NCBI GenBank assembly: GCA_030428695.1
Contig: JAUIEM010000153.1
Span: forward strand, 1 to 20,969
DNA from: a bacterium
GTDB lineage: Bacteria; Planctomycetota; J058; JAJDCP01
Length of the DNA: 20,969 bases
Direction of reading: 5' to 3'
A model generated the notes under the pieces. That model was not told the DNA's origin and did no database searches. It saw only the letters and a program-made list of their open reading frames with translations. The position numbers and the translations under genes were made by a program. Shown here one piece after another: positions 7,477 through 14,643 of the stretch (within the stretch, counting starts at the first letter, position 1; every line of letters begins with the position of its first letter).

Positions 7477-8019
7477 ATGACCCACCGCCTGATCCGCAGC
7501 ACCGAGCTCCTCAGTGACCGCTTCGCCACCGAGAGCGCGGGCCTGCGCCTGCCCGCTCTCGAGATCCTCGGCACGCTGCGCGCCCTGCCCCTGGCGCGCG
7601 CCGTCTCGTTGCTCGGCCGCTACGGCCTCGCCACGACCCTCGCCCAGCTCGGCCAGGCGCTGCTGCGTTCCGAGCGGGAGGGCGGCTCGCGCGAGCTCTG
7701 GCAGACCCTGGCCAAGCTGTGCCTCAAGCTGCGCACGACCCACGGCAACGCGGGCCTGGCCCTGCGCTACCACCGCTTCCTCGGCGCGCTGCACACCGAG
7801 GTCGGGCGGCGTGAGGCCCTGCCCCGGGGCGACCTGACCCGGATGTGGGCCCTGCAGTCGCCGGATGTGTGGGAAGCGCCCGCCACGAGCCGCTCGCCCT
7901 TCCTGCAGGGTCTGTTCGACGCCTGTGAGCGCTCCGCCGAGGGCGAGTTCTGGAACGAGCTCGACTTCTCCGACAGCGAGCTGTCCGACTCCGAGCCGAT
8001 GCTCGGCGTCGCCTCCTGA
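7477..8019 (+). CDS. Unknown 180-aa protein with acidic tail
   Basis: The ATG at 7477 is preceded by AAGGAAG (7465-7471) at a good distance, which favours it over in-frame TTG and ATG codons upstream at 7441 and 7444. Residues 1-110 are predicted to be mostly alpha-helical, leucine- and alanine-rich, with no signal peptide or membrane segment. The C-terminal 25 residues are strongly acidic and contain a near duplication, SDSELSDSE (165-173). I recognise no family. The gene is convergent with the hybrid histidine kinase gene, with only 5 bases between the two stop codons, so the two transcripts probably overlap at their 3' ends. Confidence 0.75.
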   Translation: MTHRLIRSTELLSDRFATESAGLRLPALEILGTLRALPLARAVSLLGRYGLATTLAQLGQALLRSEREGGSRELWQTLAKLCLKLRTTHGNAGLALRYHRFLGALHTEVGRREALPRGDLTRMWALQSPDVWEAPATSRSPFLQGLFDACERSAEGEFWNELDFSDSELSDSEPMLGVAS

Positions 8020-8024
8020 GCCGA

Positions 8025-9815
8025 TCAGCTCTCTCCCGTCTCCTCCGCTTCCTCCGCTTCCTCCGCTTCCTCCGCTTCCCCCGGCACGATCGCGAGCTCG
8101 GCGAGCAGCTGGTCGAGCTCACGCATCCGGAAGGGCTTGCGCAGGAGCCCGTTCATCCCCGACGCGAGCAGCTCTTCGCGCTCCTGCTCGCTCGCCGAAG
8201 CGGTGACGGCGATCACCGGCAACGTCGGCAGGCCCTCCTCCCGCTCGCGGGCGCGGATCCGCGCGAGCAGCTCCTGGCCGCCGCAGCGGGGCATGCGCAG
8301 GTCGGTCAGCACCAGGTCGTAGCGCTCCCCCGCCAGCTTCTCCCAGGCCTCGAGCCCGTCGCCGACGGTGTCGAAGCGATGCCCCTGGCGGCGCAGGAAG
8401 GTCTCGAGCACGGCCTGGTTGAAGGCGTTGTCCTCACACACCAGGATGCGCAGGCTCGGGCCGCGCGGCGGGCCGGACAGCTCGACGCGACCGCTCTCGC
8501 GCCGCTCGAGCAGATCCTCCGGCCCCGGCGCGCTGCCCGCTTCCACCGGCAGGCGCAGCCGCACCCGGAAGCGTGAGCCGCGTCCGTCCAGACCCGCCGC
8601 GACCTCGACCTCGCCGTCCATGCGGCGGGCGATCTCGCGCACGACCGCGAGGCCGATCCCGGTGCCCCCCAGGGCGATCGCGTCCTCGGAACGCACCTGG
8701 GTGAAGGGCTCGAAGATGCGGACGCGCTCCTCTTCGGGGATGCCGCGCCCGCTGTCGGCGACGGACAGCTCGAGCCGCTCCGGGTCGTCCGGATCCGCCC
8801 GGAGCGCGACCGCGATCCGCCCCTCGGCGGTGAACTTCAGGGCGTTCGAGACCAGGTTCAACACCACCTGCCCGAGCCGCACGCCGTCGCCGATCCGGCG
8901 CTCGGGCAGGCCGGGCGCGGCGCGAGCCTCGAAGTCGAGCCCCTGGGAGCGGGCCCGCGCGGCCAGCGGTACCAGCACGTCCCGCAGGCACTCGTGCAGC
9001 GAGAAGGGCCGGGCCTCGAGCACCAGGGCGTCGTTCTCGGCCCGGGTGACGTCGAGCAGATCCTCGAGCAGGCGCAGCAGGAGCTGAGCGGAGGTGTGGG
9101 CGCTGCGCAGCTGGTTGTGGGCCTCCTCGCTGAGATCCTCCCGCAGGACGAGGTCGGTCATCGCGATCACCCCGTGCAGGGGCGTGCGCAGCTCGTGGGA
9201 GACGTGCCCGAGGAAGCGGCTCTTCGTCGCGTTGGCCTGCTCGAGCTCCGAGGCGGTGCGCGCGAGCTGTTCGGTGCGGCGCTCGACCAGCGAGCGGAAG
9301 GCCCCCGCCATGGCGAGCAGCAGGAGGGCGAAGCCGATCCGCGCGAAGGCGCGCTCGACCCCGGTCTCGCCCGCCGCCCCGGGTACCTGCACGTGGGGCT
9401 CGAGCAGGGCGGCGACGGCGATGAGGGTCGCGATGCCGGCGCCCCACAGGAGCGCTTCGAGGCGCCGCGCCATCAAGACGACCGCGAAGCCGACCAGGGA
9501 CAGCCACCAGATCGACGACACCATCCCGTAGGCGACCGGAATCACCAGCGCGACGGCGGCGATCGCCGCCGTGCCGTGCACCGTTCTGTCCGAGCGGGTC
9601 TCCGGATCGCCCCGGAACCACAGGTAGAGCAGCCCGCAGGCGACGGCGCCCGCGGCGTTGACCCACCAGGGCGTCGCCTGTCCGGTGCGCAGCGTGGTGA
9701 CGCCGCGTTGCACCGCGAACACCACGCAGGCGAGCTCGACGGCGAGCAGGCCGATCAGCACGAAGCGCGTGCGGTTGCCGAGGATGTCCGGTGCCCGCTC
9801 CATGGCATCCAGCAT
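8025..9815 (-). CDS. Membrane-bound hybrid sensor histidine kinase
   Basis: The 596-aa protein has about six N-terminal membrane helices (18-36, 52-67, 82-115, 121-138, 157-173) with little periplasmic loop, suggesting it senses in or near the membrane. A short coiled coil (about 176-198) leads to the HisKA domain with phospho-accepting H207 in SHELRTPLHG, then the ATPase domain with N-box N324, G1 'DSGRGIP' (354-360) and G2 'GGTGIGLA' (383-390). A receiver domain follows (456-575) with acidic E461/D462, phospho-acceptor D505, T538 and K560. All catalytic residues are present, so kinase and receiver should be active. No output domain is attached, so phosphate probably passes to a phosphotransfer protein encoded elsewhere. 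An acidic E-A-E repeat tail (579-592) ends the protein. Start: ATG at 9815 or 9803, neither with a clear ribosome site. Confidence 0.95.
   Translation of the reverse strand: MLDAMERAPDILGNRTRFVLIGLLAVELACVVFAVQRGVTTLRTGQATPWWVNAAGAVACGLLYLWFRGDPETRSDRTVHGTAAIAAVALVIPVAYGMVSSIWWLSLVGFAVVLMARRLEALLWGAGIATLIAVAALLEPHVQVPGAAGETGVERAFARIGFALLLLAMAGAFRSLVERRTEQLARTASELEQANATKSRFLGHVSHELRTPLHGVIAMTDLVLREDLSEEAHNQLRSAHTSAQLLLRLLEDLLDVTRAENDALVLEARPFSLHECLRDVLVPLAARARSQGLDFEARAAPGLPERRIGDGVRLGQVVLNLVSNALKFTAEGRIAVALRADPDDPERLELSVADSGRGIPEEERVRIFEPFTQVRSEDAIALGGTGIGLAVVREIARRMDGEVEVAAGLDGRGSRFRVRLRLPVEAGSAPGPEDLLERRESGRVELSGPPRGPSLRILVCEDNAFNQAVLETFLRRQGHRFDTVGDGLEAWEKLAGERYDLVLTDLRMPRCGGQELLARIRAREREEGLPTLPVIAVTASASEQEREELLASGMNGLLRKPFRMRELDQLLAELAIVPGEAEEAEEAEEAEETGES
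8041..8076. repeat. 9-bp tandem repeat, four perfect copies, inside the kinase gene
   Basis: The unit TCCTCCGCT is repeated four times without a mismatch and trails into a degenerate fifth copy. Read on the minus strand it encodes repeated E-A-E in the tail just after the receiver domain. The unit is a multiple of three, so copy-number change would alter tail length without a frameshift. Confidence 0.85.
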
Positions 9816-9897
9816 AGCAATTCTGGTCGGAACGGGAGCGAGGACGCGGTGCCTGGCTGCGGGAAACGGGCAGCTGCCACGCTTCTAGTCAGCTAGC

Positions 9898-11262
9898 CTA
9901 GGGCACCGTCCAGGTCGTCGTGCGCTGGACGAGGTCTGTCGCGAGCTCTTCGATGACCAGCGGGCGGAAGTCCTCGAAGCGCACGTCGGGAATCCAGACG
10001 ATCTCGACGCTGACGGTGTAGGTCGTCGCTGCGCTCAGCGAAACGCTCGCCGGGAGCTCCACCTCGCTCGCCGCGCCGCTGAGGACCAGGTCGATGCGTT
10101 CGGTCGTGCTCTCGAAGGTCACGCGCACGAGCCCGTCATCGATCCCCGGAGGGGTCGGGTGGCTCCAGCGCACGGTCGGGCGGACCGTCGAGGCGGCGCC
10201 GTCGACGATCACGAAGCTCGGCGGCGCGAGCAGGCTGAGGACCGGCGCGGGGCTGAGGGTCGTCTTGGTGCCGCGGCGCCAGTGGGTCGAGGCGATGTCC
10301 GTGCCGCTGACCGACGCCTCGTAGGCGAGAGCATCGTTGAAGACCGTGTCGTAGACGAACAGGAAGTTGTTCGTCGGGATGCCGAAGTCCGCGCTCTGGC
10401 CGGTGCCGATGATCGCGTTGTTCTGGTGGATGCCGCTGAGGCCCACCAGGCCGGGGGCGCCGGTGAAGCCGACCGCCCGGAGCGAGATCGGATCGGACGC
10501 GAGGTCGTAGTCCACCGTGCTGACGATCCTGCCCTGGACGAGCCCGATGTCCGCGGTGATGTCCTCGAAGCTCAGGCTGACCGGCGCCGCGACGTTGGCG
10601 CCCTGGTCGAAGGTCGCGACAGCGAGGTACGTCGGATGCGAGGGCGTCGCCGGGACGCTCAGGTCGACCACGAAGGCCGTGATCGCCTCCGGGATCCCCG
10701 CGGCCGTCGTCATTGCGAACGGCGTTCCCGGGGGCCCGAAGCCCTGCAGGACGGGCTGGCCGGTGCCGACATCGGGGCCGACGGTCCCCGGGACGAAGGG
10801 CGCGAACCGTCCCGACGCGCCGGCCTGGACGCTGCCCGACGCGAGCAGGGAGGCAGGGAGCCCCGACGAGGCGATGATGACGGTGTCGGTGACGGGCGCG
10901 GTCAGGCTCTGGACGTCGAGCGAGACGTTCGCGCGGTTCGCGTCGACGAGGACGAAGGTGCTGAATCCGGGCCGGCTCGCGACCAGGGTGAACGAGCCCG
11001 GCTGCACGCCATTTTGCGTGGTCAACACCAGGTCTCCGTTCGCGTCGGTCGTACCGGTCGCGGTGACCGCACCGTTCTGCTCGAGGTTGATCGTGACGGC
11101 GTCGACCTCGTCGTTGGTGGTCGTGTCGGTCACGGTGGCGTCGACCGTTCCATTGTTCAGGGTGGGATCGCTGCTCGAGCTCGAGCTGCTGTCGCAGCCG
11201 AGGAACAGCCCGCAGACAAGGCTCAGCAGGAAGGCGGCCCGCCCGGGGAGGTTCTGTCGCAT
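9898..11262 (-). CDS. Exported lipoprotein with beta-sandwich domains (454 aa)
   Basis: The ATG at 11262 has AAAGGAG (11268-11274) 5 nt upstream; the longer in-frame start at 11346 lacks one and would spoil the signal peptide. Residues 1-22 form a signal peptide ending in FLG before Cys23. A run of serines follows, a flexible tether typical of surface lipoproteins. Residues about 36-120 look like a regulatory/bacterial Ig-like sandwich, with 'TTDANGDLVL' as its central turn. The middle (125-330) is beta-rich and glycine-rich, and residues 340-454 resemble a fibronectin-III-like module ('PTVRWSHPTPPGIDDG', then 'TTYTVSVEIVW'). No catalytic residues are apparent. It is probably an outer surface structural or binding protein. 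It lies 82 bases upstream of the histidine kinase gene on the same strand, so read-through into the kinase is possible. Confidence 0.85.
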   Translation of the reverse strand: MRQNLPGRAAFLLSLVCGLFLGCDSSSSSSSDPTLNNGTVDATVTDTTTNDEVDAVTINLEQNGAVTATGTTDANGDLVLTTQNGVQPGSFTLVASRPGFSTFVLVDANRANVSLDVQSLTAPVTDTVIIASSGLPASLLASGSVQAGASGRFAPFVPGTVGPDVGTGQPVLQGFGPPGTPFAMTTAAGIPEAITAFVVDLSVPATPSHPTYLAVATFDQGANVAAPVSLSFEDITADIGLVQGRIVSTVDYDLASDPISLRAVGFTGAPGLVGLSGIHQNNAIIGTGQSADFGIPTNNFLFVYDTVFNDALAYEASVSGTDIASTHWRRGTKTTLSPAPVLSLLAPPSFVIVDGAASTVRPTVRWSHPTPPGIDDGLVRVTFESTTERIDLVLSGAASEVELPASVSLSAATTYTVSVEIVWIPDVRFEDFRPLVIEELATDLVQRTTTWTVP

Positions 11263-11276
11263 CGGGGCTCCTTTGC

Positions 11277-11302
11277 GTCTTCCGGCCAGCCGGCCGGAAG
11301 AC
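11277..11302 (-). promoter_or_regulatory. Perfect 11-bp stem-loop in the 5' leader of the lipoprotein gene
   Basis: Arms GTCTTCCGGCC (11277-11287) and GGCCGGAAGAC (11292-11302) are exact reverse complements with a 4-nt loop. In the minus-strand transcript the hairpin ends 2 nt before the AAAGGAG ribosome site. No U-run follows, so it is not an intrinsic terminator. A translational control element or an mRNA stabiliser fits better; a protein-binding operator is also possible. Confidence 0.7.
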
Positions 11303-11441
11303 AAGCTTAGGGTCTCAAACTTTTTTGGGATCAAGAGAAATACCACTGCTTCAGGAGGCTGACAATCAGATAGACTTAAAATTTGATTATCGAATCTTTT
11401 TGGCCGCCCGGGGCCTTTGCGGTCCCTGACGGCCTGAGGGC
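11303..11441 (-). promoter_or_regulatory. AT-rich promoter region of the 454-aa lipoprotein gene
   Basis: This gap between the ahpD stop and the lipoprotein leader is the most AT-rich part of its neighbourhood. It contains an imperfect inverted repeat, AATCAGAT-N9-ATTTGATT (11366-11390; 7 of 8 arm bases pair), which looks like an operator. It also contains AAAGTTTGAGAC on the minus strand (about 11309-11320), nearly identical to a sequence in front of the iron operon. A weak TTGATC -35-like hexamer lies upstream of the latter. I see no terminator for ahpCD: the only GC-rich hairpin is followed by A residues in that direction. Confidence 0.4.
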
Positions 11442-11978
11442 TCAGCTCCCCGTCTGGCTCGCGATCGTCAGCGCCGTCGCGGCGCCGGAGATGGTCGCCG
11501 CGATGCGCACGGCATCGTGGACCTGGTCATGGGTCAGGCCGGCCTTGCGCAGCACGGCCTCGTGGGAGTTCAGACACAGCTCGCAGCCGCCGACCGCGCT
11601 GACGGCGAGGGAGTACAGCTCGAAGCTGGTCTTGTCGGTGGCGGGCTTCGCCATCCAGCTCATCCGCAGTCGCGCCGGCTTCGTGGTGTACTCCTGCTTG
11701 CCGATCATGTGGCGGAAGCGGTAATAGACGTTGTTCATCGCCATCAGCGTGGCCGCGGCCGCGGCGTCGCTCTGCCCCTCGGGGGACAGGTGCTCGGCAG
11801 CGGCCTCGCGGACCGCGGCGATCAGCTCGTCGTGTTTCGTCGCGTAGGCGACGGCCAACGCGCAGCCCCAGGCCTGTCCGGCATCGAGATACCCCGGACG
11901 CAGGACCGTCTGGAGGTTGAGCTTGATGTCCTTGGCGAAGGGCGGGAGGGACTGCCGCAGCGCTTCGAAGCGGCTCAC
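11442..11978 (-). CDS. ahpD: AhpD-family alkylhydroperoxidase (carboxymuconolactone decarboxylase fold)
   Basis: The 178-aa protein matches mycobacterial AhpD in length and active-site spacing: E120, C132, C135 and H139 form the E-X11-C-X2-C-X3-H signature. In that family AhpD is the thiol reductant that recycles AhpC, itself reduced by a lipoylated dihydrolipoamide succinyltransferase and lipoamide dehydrogenase, and it has weak peroxidase activity of its own. It is cytoplasmic. The start is GTG at 11978, which overlaps the TGA of ahpC as GTGA, so the two are translationally coupled. The upstream in-frame extension to 12410 is the shadow of ahpC. No AhpF gene is present, consistent with the AhpD-dependent system. 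Confidence 0.95.
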   Translation of the reverse strand: MSRFEALRQSLPPFAKDIKLNLQTVLRPGYLDAGQAWGCALAVAYATKHDELIAAVREAAAEHLSPEGQSDAAAAATLMAMNNVYYRFRHMIGKQEYTTKPARLRMSWMAKPATDKTSFELYSLAVSAVGGCELCLNSHEAVLRKAGLTHDQVHDAVRIAATISGAATALTIASQTGS

Positions 11979-12517
11979 ACCGCGACCTCCAGCGTCGGCT
12001 GGCCGGGCTGCCAGTTGCAGGGGCACAGCTCGTCGGTCTGCAGCGCGTCGAGCACGCGAAGCACCTCTTCGACGTTCCGTCCGACGGAGAGATCGTTGAC
12101 GCTGACGAAGCGGATGATGCCGTCGGGGTCGGCGATGAAGGTCGCGCGCAGCGCCACGCCCTCGTCGCGGTGCAGGATCCCGAGCGCCTGGCTCAGCTCG
12201 CGCCTGGTGTCCGCGAGCATCGGAAACGGCAGCTCCTTGAGGTCGGCGTGGTCCTTGCGCCAGGCGAGATGGACGAAGTGGGTGTCGGTGCTCGCTCCGA
12301 GCAGGACCGCATCGCGGTCGTCGAAGTCCCCGTTGCGGCGGCCGAACTCGGCGATTTCGGTCGGGCAGATGAAGGTGAAATCCATCGGCCAGAAGAACAG
12401 GACCCGCCACTTCCCCGGATGGCTGGACTCGGTCAGGGTCGTGAACTCCATGCCGTTGGCGCCATTGACCACGGCCTGAAGGGAAAAGGCCGGAAGCGTA
12501 TCTCCGATGGTCAGCAT
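11975..12517 (-). CDS. ahpC: AhpC peroxiredoxin, mycobacterial three-cysteine type
   Basis: The 180-aa protein reduces peroxides with a cysteine thiol. The peroxidatic cysteine C51 lies in P44-X3-T48-X2-C51 ('FFWPMDFTFICPTE'), with the supporting arginine probably R124. The resolving region 'TDELCPCNW' carries C165 and C167, the arrangement of Mycobacterium tuberculosis AhpC, which uses an extra C-terminal cysteine and is recycled by AhpD rather than AhpF. ATG 12517 follows a strong GCAGGAGG (12523-12530) 5 nt upstream. An open frame extends to 12979 but lacks a ribosome site and peroxiredoxin character, so I reject it. The stop overlaps the ahpD start. The promoter in the divergent gap contains a palindrome between its hexamers, which suggests a dedicated regulator. 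Confidence 0.96.
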   Translation of the reverse strand: MLTIGDTLPAFSLQAVVNGANGMEFTTLTESSHPGKWRVLFFWPMDFTFICPTEIAEFGRRNGDFDDRDAVLLGASTDTHFVHLAWRKDHADLKELPFPMLADTRRELSQALGILHRDEGVALRATFIADPDGIIRFVSVNDLSVGRNVEEVLRVLDALQTDELCPCNWQPGQPTLEVAV

Positions 12518-12530
12518 TCGAACCTCCTGC

Positions 12531-12547
12531 GATACCGACCTGGTATC
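12531..12547. promoter_or_regulatory. Inverted repeat just upstream of the ahpC ribosome site
   Basis: GATACC-gacct-GGTATC has perfect 6-bp arms and a 5-nt centre. It starts 1 nt beyond the ahpC Shine-Dalgarno in the leader. It could form a small hairpin in the mRNA or bind a regulator; no U-run follows. Confidence 0.4.
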
Positions 12548-12652
12548 TGCATACATGTTTGAAAGGGTGGTCACGCCCCGCCTCGCGACGTGTTCGCGGA
12601 AGGCTGGACCTTCGCGCGCCAGGTAGATCGTCCCGGCACCGAAGCCAAGAAT

Positions 12653-12681
12653 ATTAGATAGTCGAACTATCCATCTTTCAA
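12653..12681 (-). promoter_or_regulatory. Sigma-70-like ahpC promoter with palindromic operator in the spacer
   Basis: On the minus strand, TTGAAA (12676-12681) and TCTAAT (12653-12658) are separated by 17 bp, matching the vegetative consensus in 5 of 6 positions each. The near-perfect palindrome GATAGT-cga-ACTATC (12657-12671) fills the spacer and touches the -10 element, the classic position for a repressor or redox-switch site. Predicted transcription starts near 12646, giving a leader of about 130 nt. Confidence 0.55.
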
Positions 12682-12689
12682 ACAAAACA

Positions 12690-12717
12690 TTGAACAAACT
12701 ATTTGAGGGGCTAATAT
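12690..12717 (+). promoter_or_regulatory. Candidate promoter of the PAC2-family gene
   Basis: TTGAAC (12690-12695) and TAATAT (12712-12717) are 16 bp apart in an AT-rich island. This would start transcription near 12724, about 42 nt before the ATG at 12766. The hexamers match the vegetative consensus only partly, so this is a candidate. Confidence 0.4.
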
Positions 12718-12765
12718 TCTTGGATTCTAATCTCGGGCGACACCTCCCCACCGAAAGGAGCTCCC

Positions 12766-13554
12766 ATGGACGCACCCCGCCGCACAACCCTGATCGCCGC
12801 CTGGCCCGGAGTCGGGCAGGTCGGCGTGGTCTGCGCCTCCTTCCTGGTCGAAAAGCTCGGCTTCGAGCCGGTCGAGAACATCCTCGATCCCGAAGACTGC
12901 GAGCCCGAGGTCGAAGGGCTCCCCTTGCACGACGGTGTGGTGCGCCTGCAGGCGGCCGCCCGCCACCAGCTTCTCGCACGCAGGACAGCCGCGGGGCGCC
13001 AGCTGATCCTGTTGTCGTCGGCGCCCGAGTGTGTCGCGAGCTTTCGGACCAGTCTGCGGCTGCTCCGCTGCATCGGTCTCCAGGAGCTGCGCCGCGTCGT
13101 GTTCCTCGGAGGCGCGGTCCTCCCCCCGGCCGAAGGTGCCCCCCGTCTCTACAGCGCCTGCACCTCCGAGCGCACCCAGGGCGCGCTCTTCGCGCGCAGC
13201 TCCGTGCGCCCGCTTCCCGCCCCGTACCTGAGGGGCACCGCCGCCAAGTTCCTCGGCGCCGCCCTCGCCGTCGGGGTCGAGGGGGCTGCCCTGCTCGCGG
13301 CGGTCCCTGCCTGTGCGGGGTTCAACGCCTTCCTGCCCGGCGCCGAAGCGCTCCGTCAGGAGATCGAGCCGTTGCTGGAAGCCGAGAGCCGCACGAGCCT
13401 GGACACGCTCGAGGCGGAGATCGAAGGGCTCTTCGCGCTCTCCCGCACGGACCGCACGGAGGCCCGGCGGCTCAAGCAGCTCCTCGACGTCCACGACCTG
13501 TTCTCCGCGTACGAAGACCGCTTCCTCGATCTGTTCTCCCCCCGCAGCTCGTAA
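12766..13554 (+). CDS. PAC2-family protein
   Basis: The ATG at 12766 follows AAAGGAG (12754-12760) by 5 nt. The 262-aa protein opens with 'LIAAWPGVGQVGVVCASFLVEKLG' (given here as residues 9-32), matching the PAC2 family signature of a hydrophobic strand, W/F-P-G-x-G-x-V-G, then a helix. PAC2 proteins are named for a eukaryotic proteasome assembly chaperone; bacterial and archaeal members are soluble and mostly uncharacterised. Residues 40-215 continue the alpha/beta core, and residues 220-258 are an acidic helical tail. The gene is divergent from ahpCD across a shared regulatory gap and convergent with the iron operon, 15 bases from the fbpC stop. A link to oxidative protein damage is possible but unproven. 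Confidence 0.8.
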   Translation: MDAPRRTTLIAAWPGVGQVGVVCASFLVEKLGFEPVENILDPEDCEPEVEGLPLHDGVVRLQAAARHQLLARRTAAGRQLILLSSAPECVASFRTSLRLLRCIGLQELRRVVFLGGAVLPPAEGAPRLYSACTSERTQGALFARSSVRPLPAPYLRGTAAKFLGAALAVGVEGAALLAAVPACAGFNAFLPGAEALRQEIEPLLEAESRTSLDTLEAEIEGLFALSRTDRTEARRLKQLLDVHDLFSAYEDRFLDLFSPRSS

Positions 13555-13569
13555 CCCCGGCGGACGCTC

Positions 13570-14643
13570 TCAACCCCGCGGCAGGACCGCGAAGCGCGTC
13601 ACGCGCAGGCCCGTCCGCTCCCCGACGAGGTGGGCCCGTGAGCCGGACAGGCGGACCGCGACGACGGCGCCCTGCCGCGTCCCGTCCGCGGCGCCGGTTC
13701 GCGCGTCTACCCGCACCCGCGCGCTCCGTCCGCCGACCTCCTCGGTCACGCGGACGATCTCGCCCACCGCCAGACCGGCAGCGCCCGGAGTGGCCAGCTC
13801 GATGTGCTCGGGTCGCACGTGCAGAGCGAGCGCACCGTCCGGGAGCCCCTCAGCCGCGAAGCTGCCCAGCGCACAGACGACGCCCCCCGGGCTTCGCTCA
13901 CAGGGGACGAGGTTCGACGGACCGAACAGGCCCGCCACGTAGCGGCTCGCCGGGCTGTTGTACACCTCCAGGGGCGCTCCCTGCTGCACCAGCCGTCCGC
14001 GCTCCAGCACGGCGACGCGGTCGGTGACGGCCAGCGTGTCGGCGGCGGAGTGGGTGACCCAGATGGCCGTCGTCCCCGAGCGCCGGAGGATGGCCTCGAC
14101 CTCGTCCCGCAGCTCCGCGCGCAGGCGGGTGTCCAGGCTCGAGAGCGGCTCGTCGAGGAGCAGGACCCCGGGCCCGGGGGCGATCGCCCGGGCGAGCGCC
14201 ACACGTTGCCGCTGTCCGCCGGAGAGCTCGTGCGGATAGCGCCCGTCGAGGGCGGCGAGCCCGACGCGGTCGAGGAGCGCGTCGACCCGGCGGCGCCGTT
14301 CCTGCCGCGGCTGTCGGTGCAGGCCGAAGGCGACGTTCTGGCGGACCGTGAGGTGCGGGAACAGGGCGTGCTCCTGGAAGACCGTCGACACCTGGTGCCG
14401 GCGCTCGGGCGGAATCCCCCAGCCCGGTCCGGCGACGCGGGCTTCACCGATCGCGATCGTCCCCTCGTCGGGGATCTCGAAGCCCGAGACCAACCGCAGC
14501 ACGGTCGTCTTGCCGCAGCCGCTCTCCCCGATCAGGCCGAGCAGCGCTCCGGGCTCGAGCTCGAGGCGCAGGGCCGCGACAGCGGGCTCCGCCCCGCGGA
14601 CGTAGCGCCGGGTCACCCGGTCGATGCGAAGCCCCGTGGTCAT
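13570..14643 (-). CDS. fbpC: Fe(III) ABC transporter ATP-binding protein
   Basis: The 357-aa protein is the ATPase that powers iron import. It has Walker A GESGCGKTT (39-47), Q-loop Q90, signature LSGGQ (140-144), Walker B LLLDEP (161-166) and H-loop H198. A C-terminal TOBE-like regulatory domain (about 240-350) is typical of the FbpC/PotA/CysA group. The start ATG at 14643 overlaps the permease TGA (14642-14640) as ATGA, so it is translationally coupled. The much longer open frame upstream is a shadow of the permease gene. Substrate identity rests on the neighbouring FbpA-type binding protein; by itself the ATPase could serve iron, spermidine or sulfate. It is the last gene of the operon. 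Confidence 0.95.
   Translation of the reverse strand: MTTGLRIDRVTRRYVRGAEPAVAALRLELEPGALLGLIGESGCGKTTVLRLVSGFEIPDEGTIAIGEARVAGPGWGIPPERRHQVSTVFQEHALFPHLTVRQNVAFGLHRQPRQERRRRVDALLDRVGLAALDGRYPHELSGGQRQRVALARAIAPGPGVLLLDEPLSSLDTRLRAELRDEVEAILRRSGTTAIWVTHSAADTLAVTDRVAVLERGRLVQQGAPLEVYNSPASRYVAGLFGPSNLVPCERSPGGVVCALGSFAAEGLPDGALALHVRPEHIELATPGAAGLAVGEIVRVTEEVGGRSARVRVDARTGAADGTRQGAVVAVRLSGSRAHLVGERTGLRVTRFAVLPRG

Larger units (their letters stand above)
12645..12723. repeat. 13-bp perfect inverted repeat flanking the divergent promoters
   Basis: CCAAGAATATTAG (12645-12657) and CTAATATTCTTGG (12711-12723) are exact reverse complements with a 53-bp spacer. The left arm overlaps the ahpC -10 element and the right arm the proposed -10 of the PAC2 gene. 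The symmetry suggests paired binding sites for one regulator, or divergent promoters with similar start regions. Confidence 0.65.

Noticed and set aside
9869..9878. GGCAGCTGCC palindrome between the lipoprotein and kinase genes
   Set aside because: A 10-bp GC-rich palindrome without a loop or U-run is expected by chance in this composition.
11396..11417. Intrinsic terminator after ahpCD
   Set aside because: The GC-rich hairpin is followed by A residues in the ahpCD direction; the T-run lies on the wrong side.
12658..12670. OxyR-type site ATAG-N5-CTAT
   Set aside because: OxyR half-sites use a 7-bp gap and come in tandem; here the gap is 5 and only one copy is clear. Reported as an unassigned palindrome.
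12518..12979. N-terminal extension of AhpC through the divergent gap into the PAC2 gene
   Set aside because: It crosses promoter elements, has no ribosome site, and AhpC family length fits the start at 12517.
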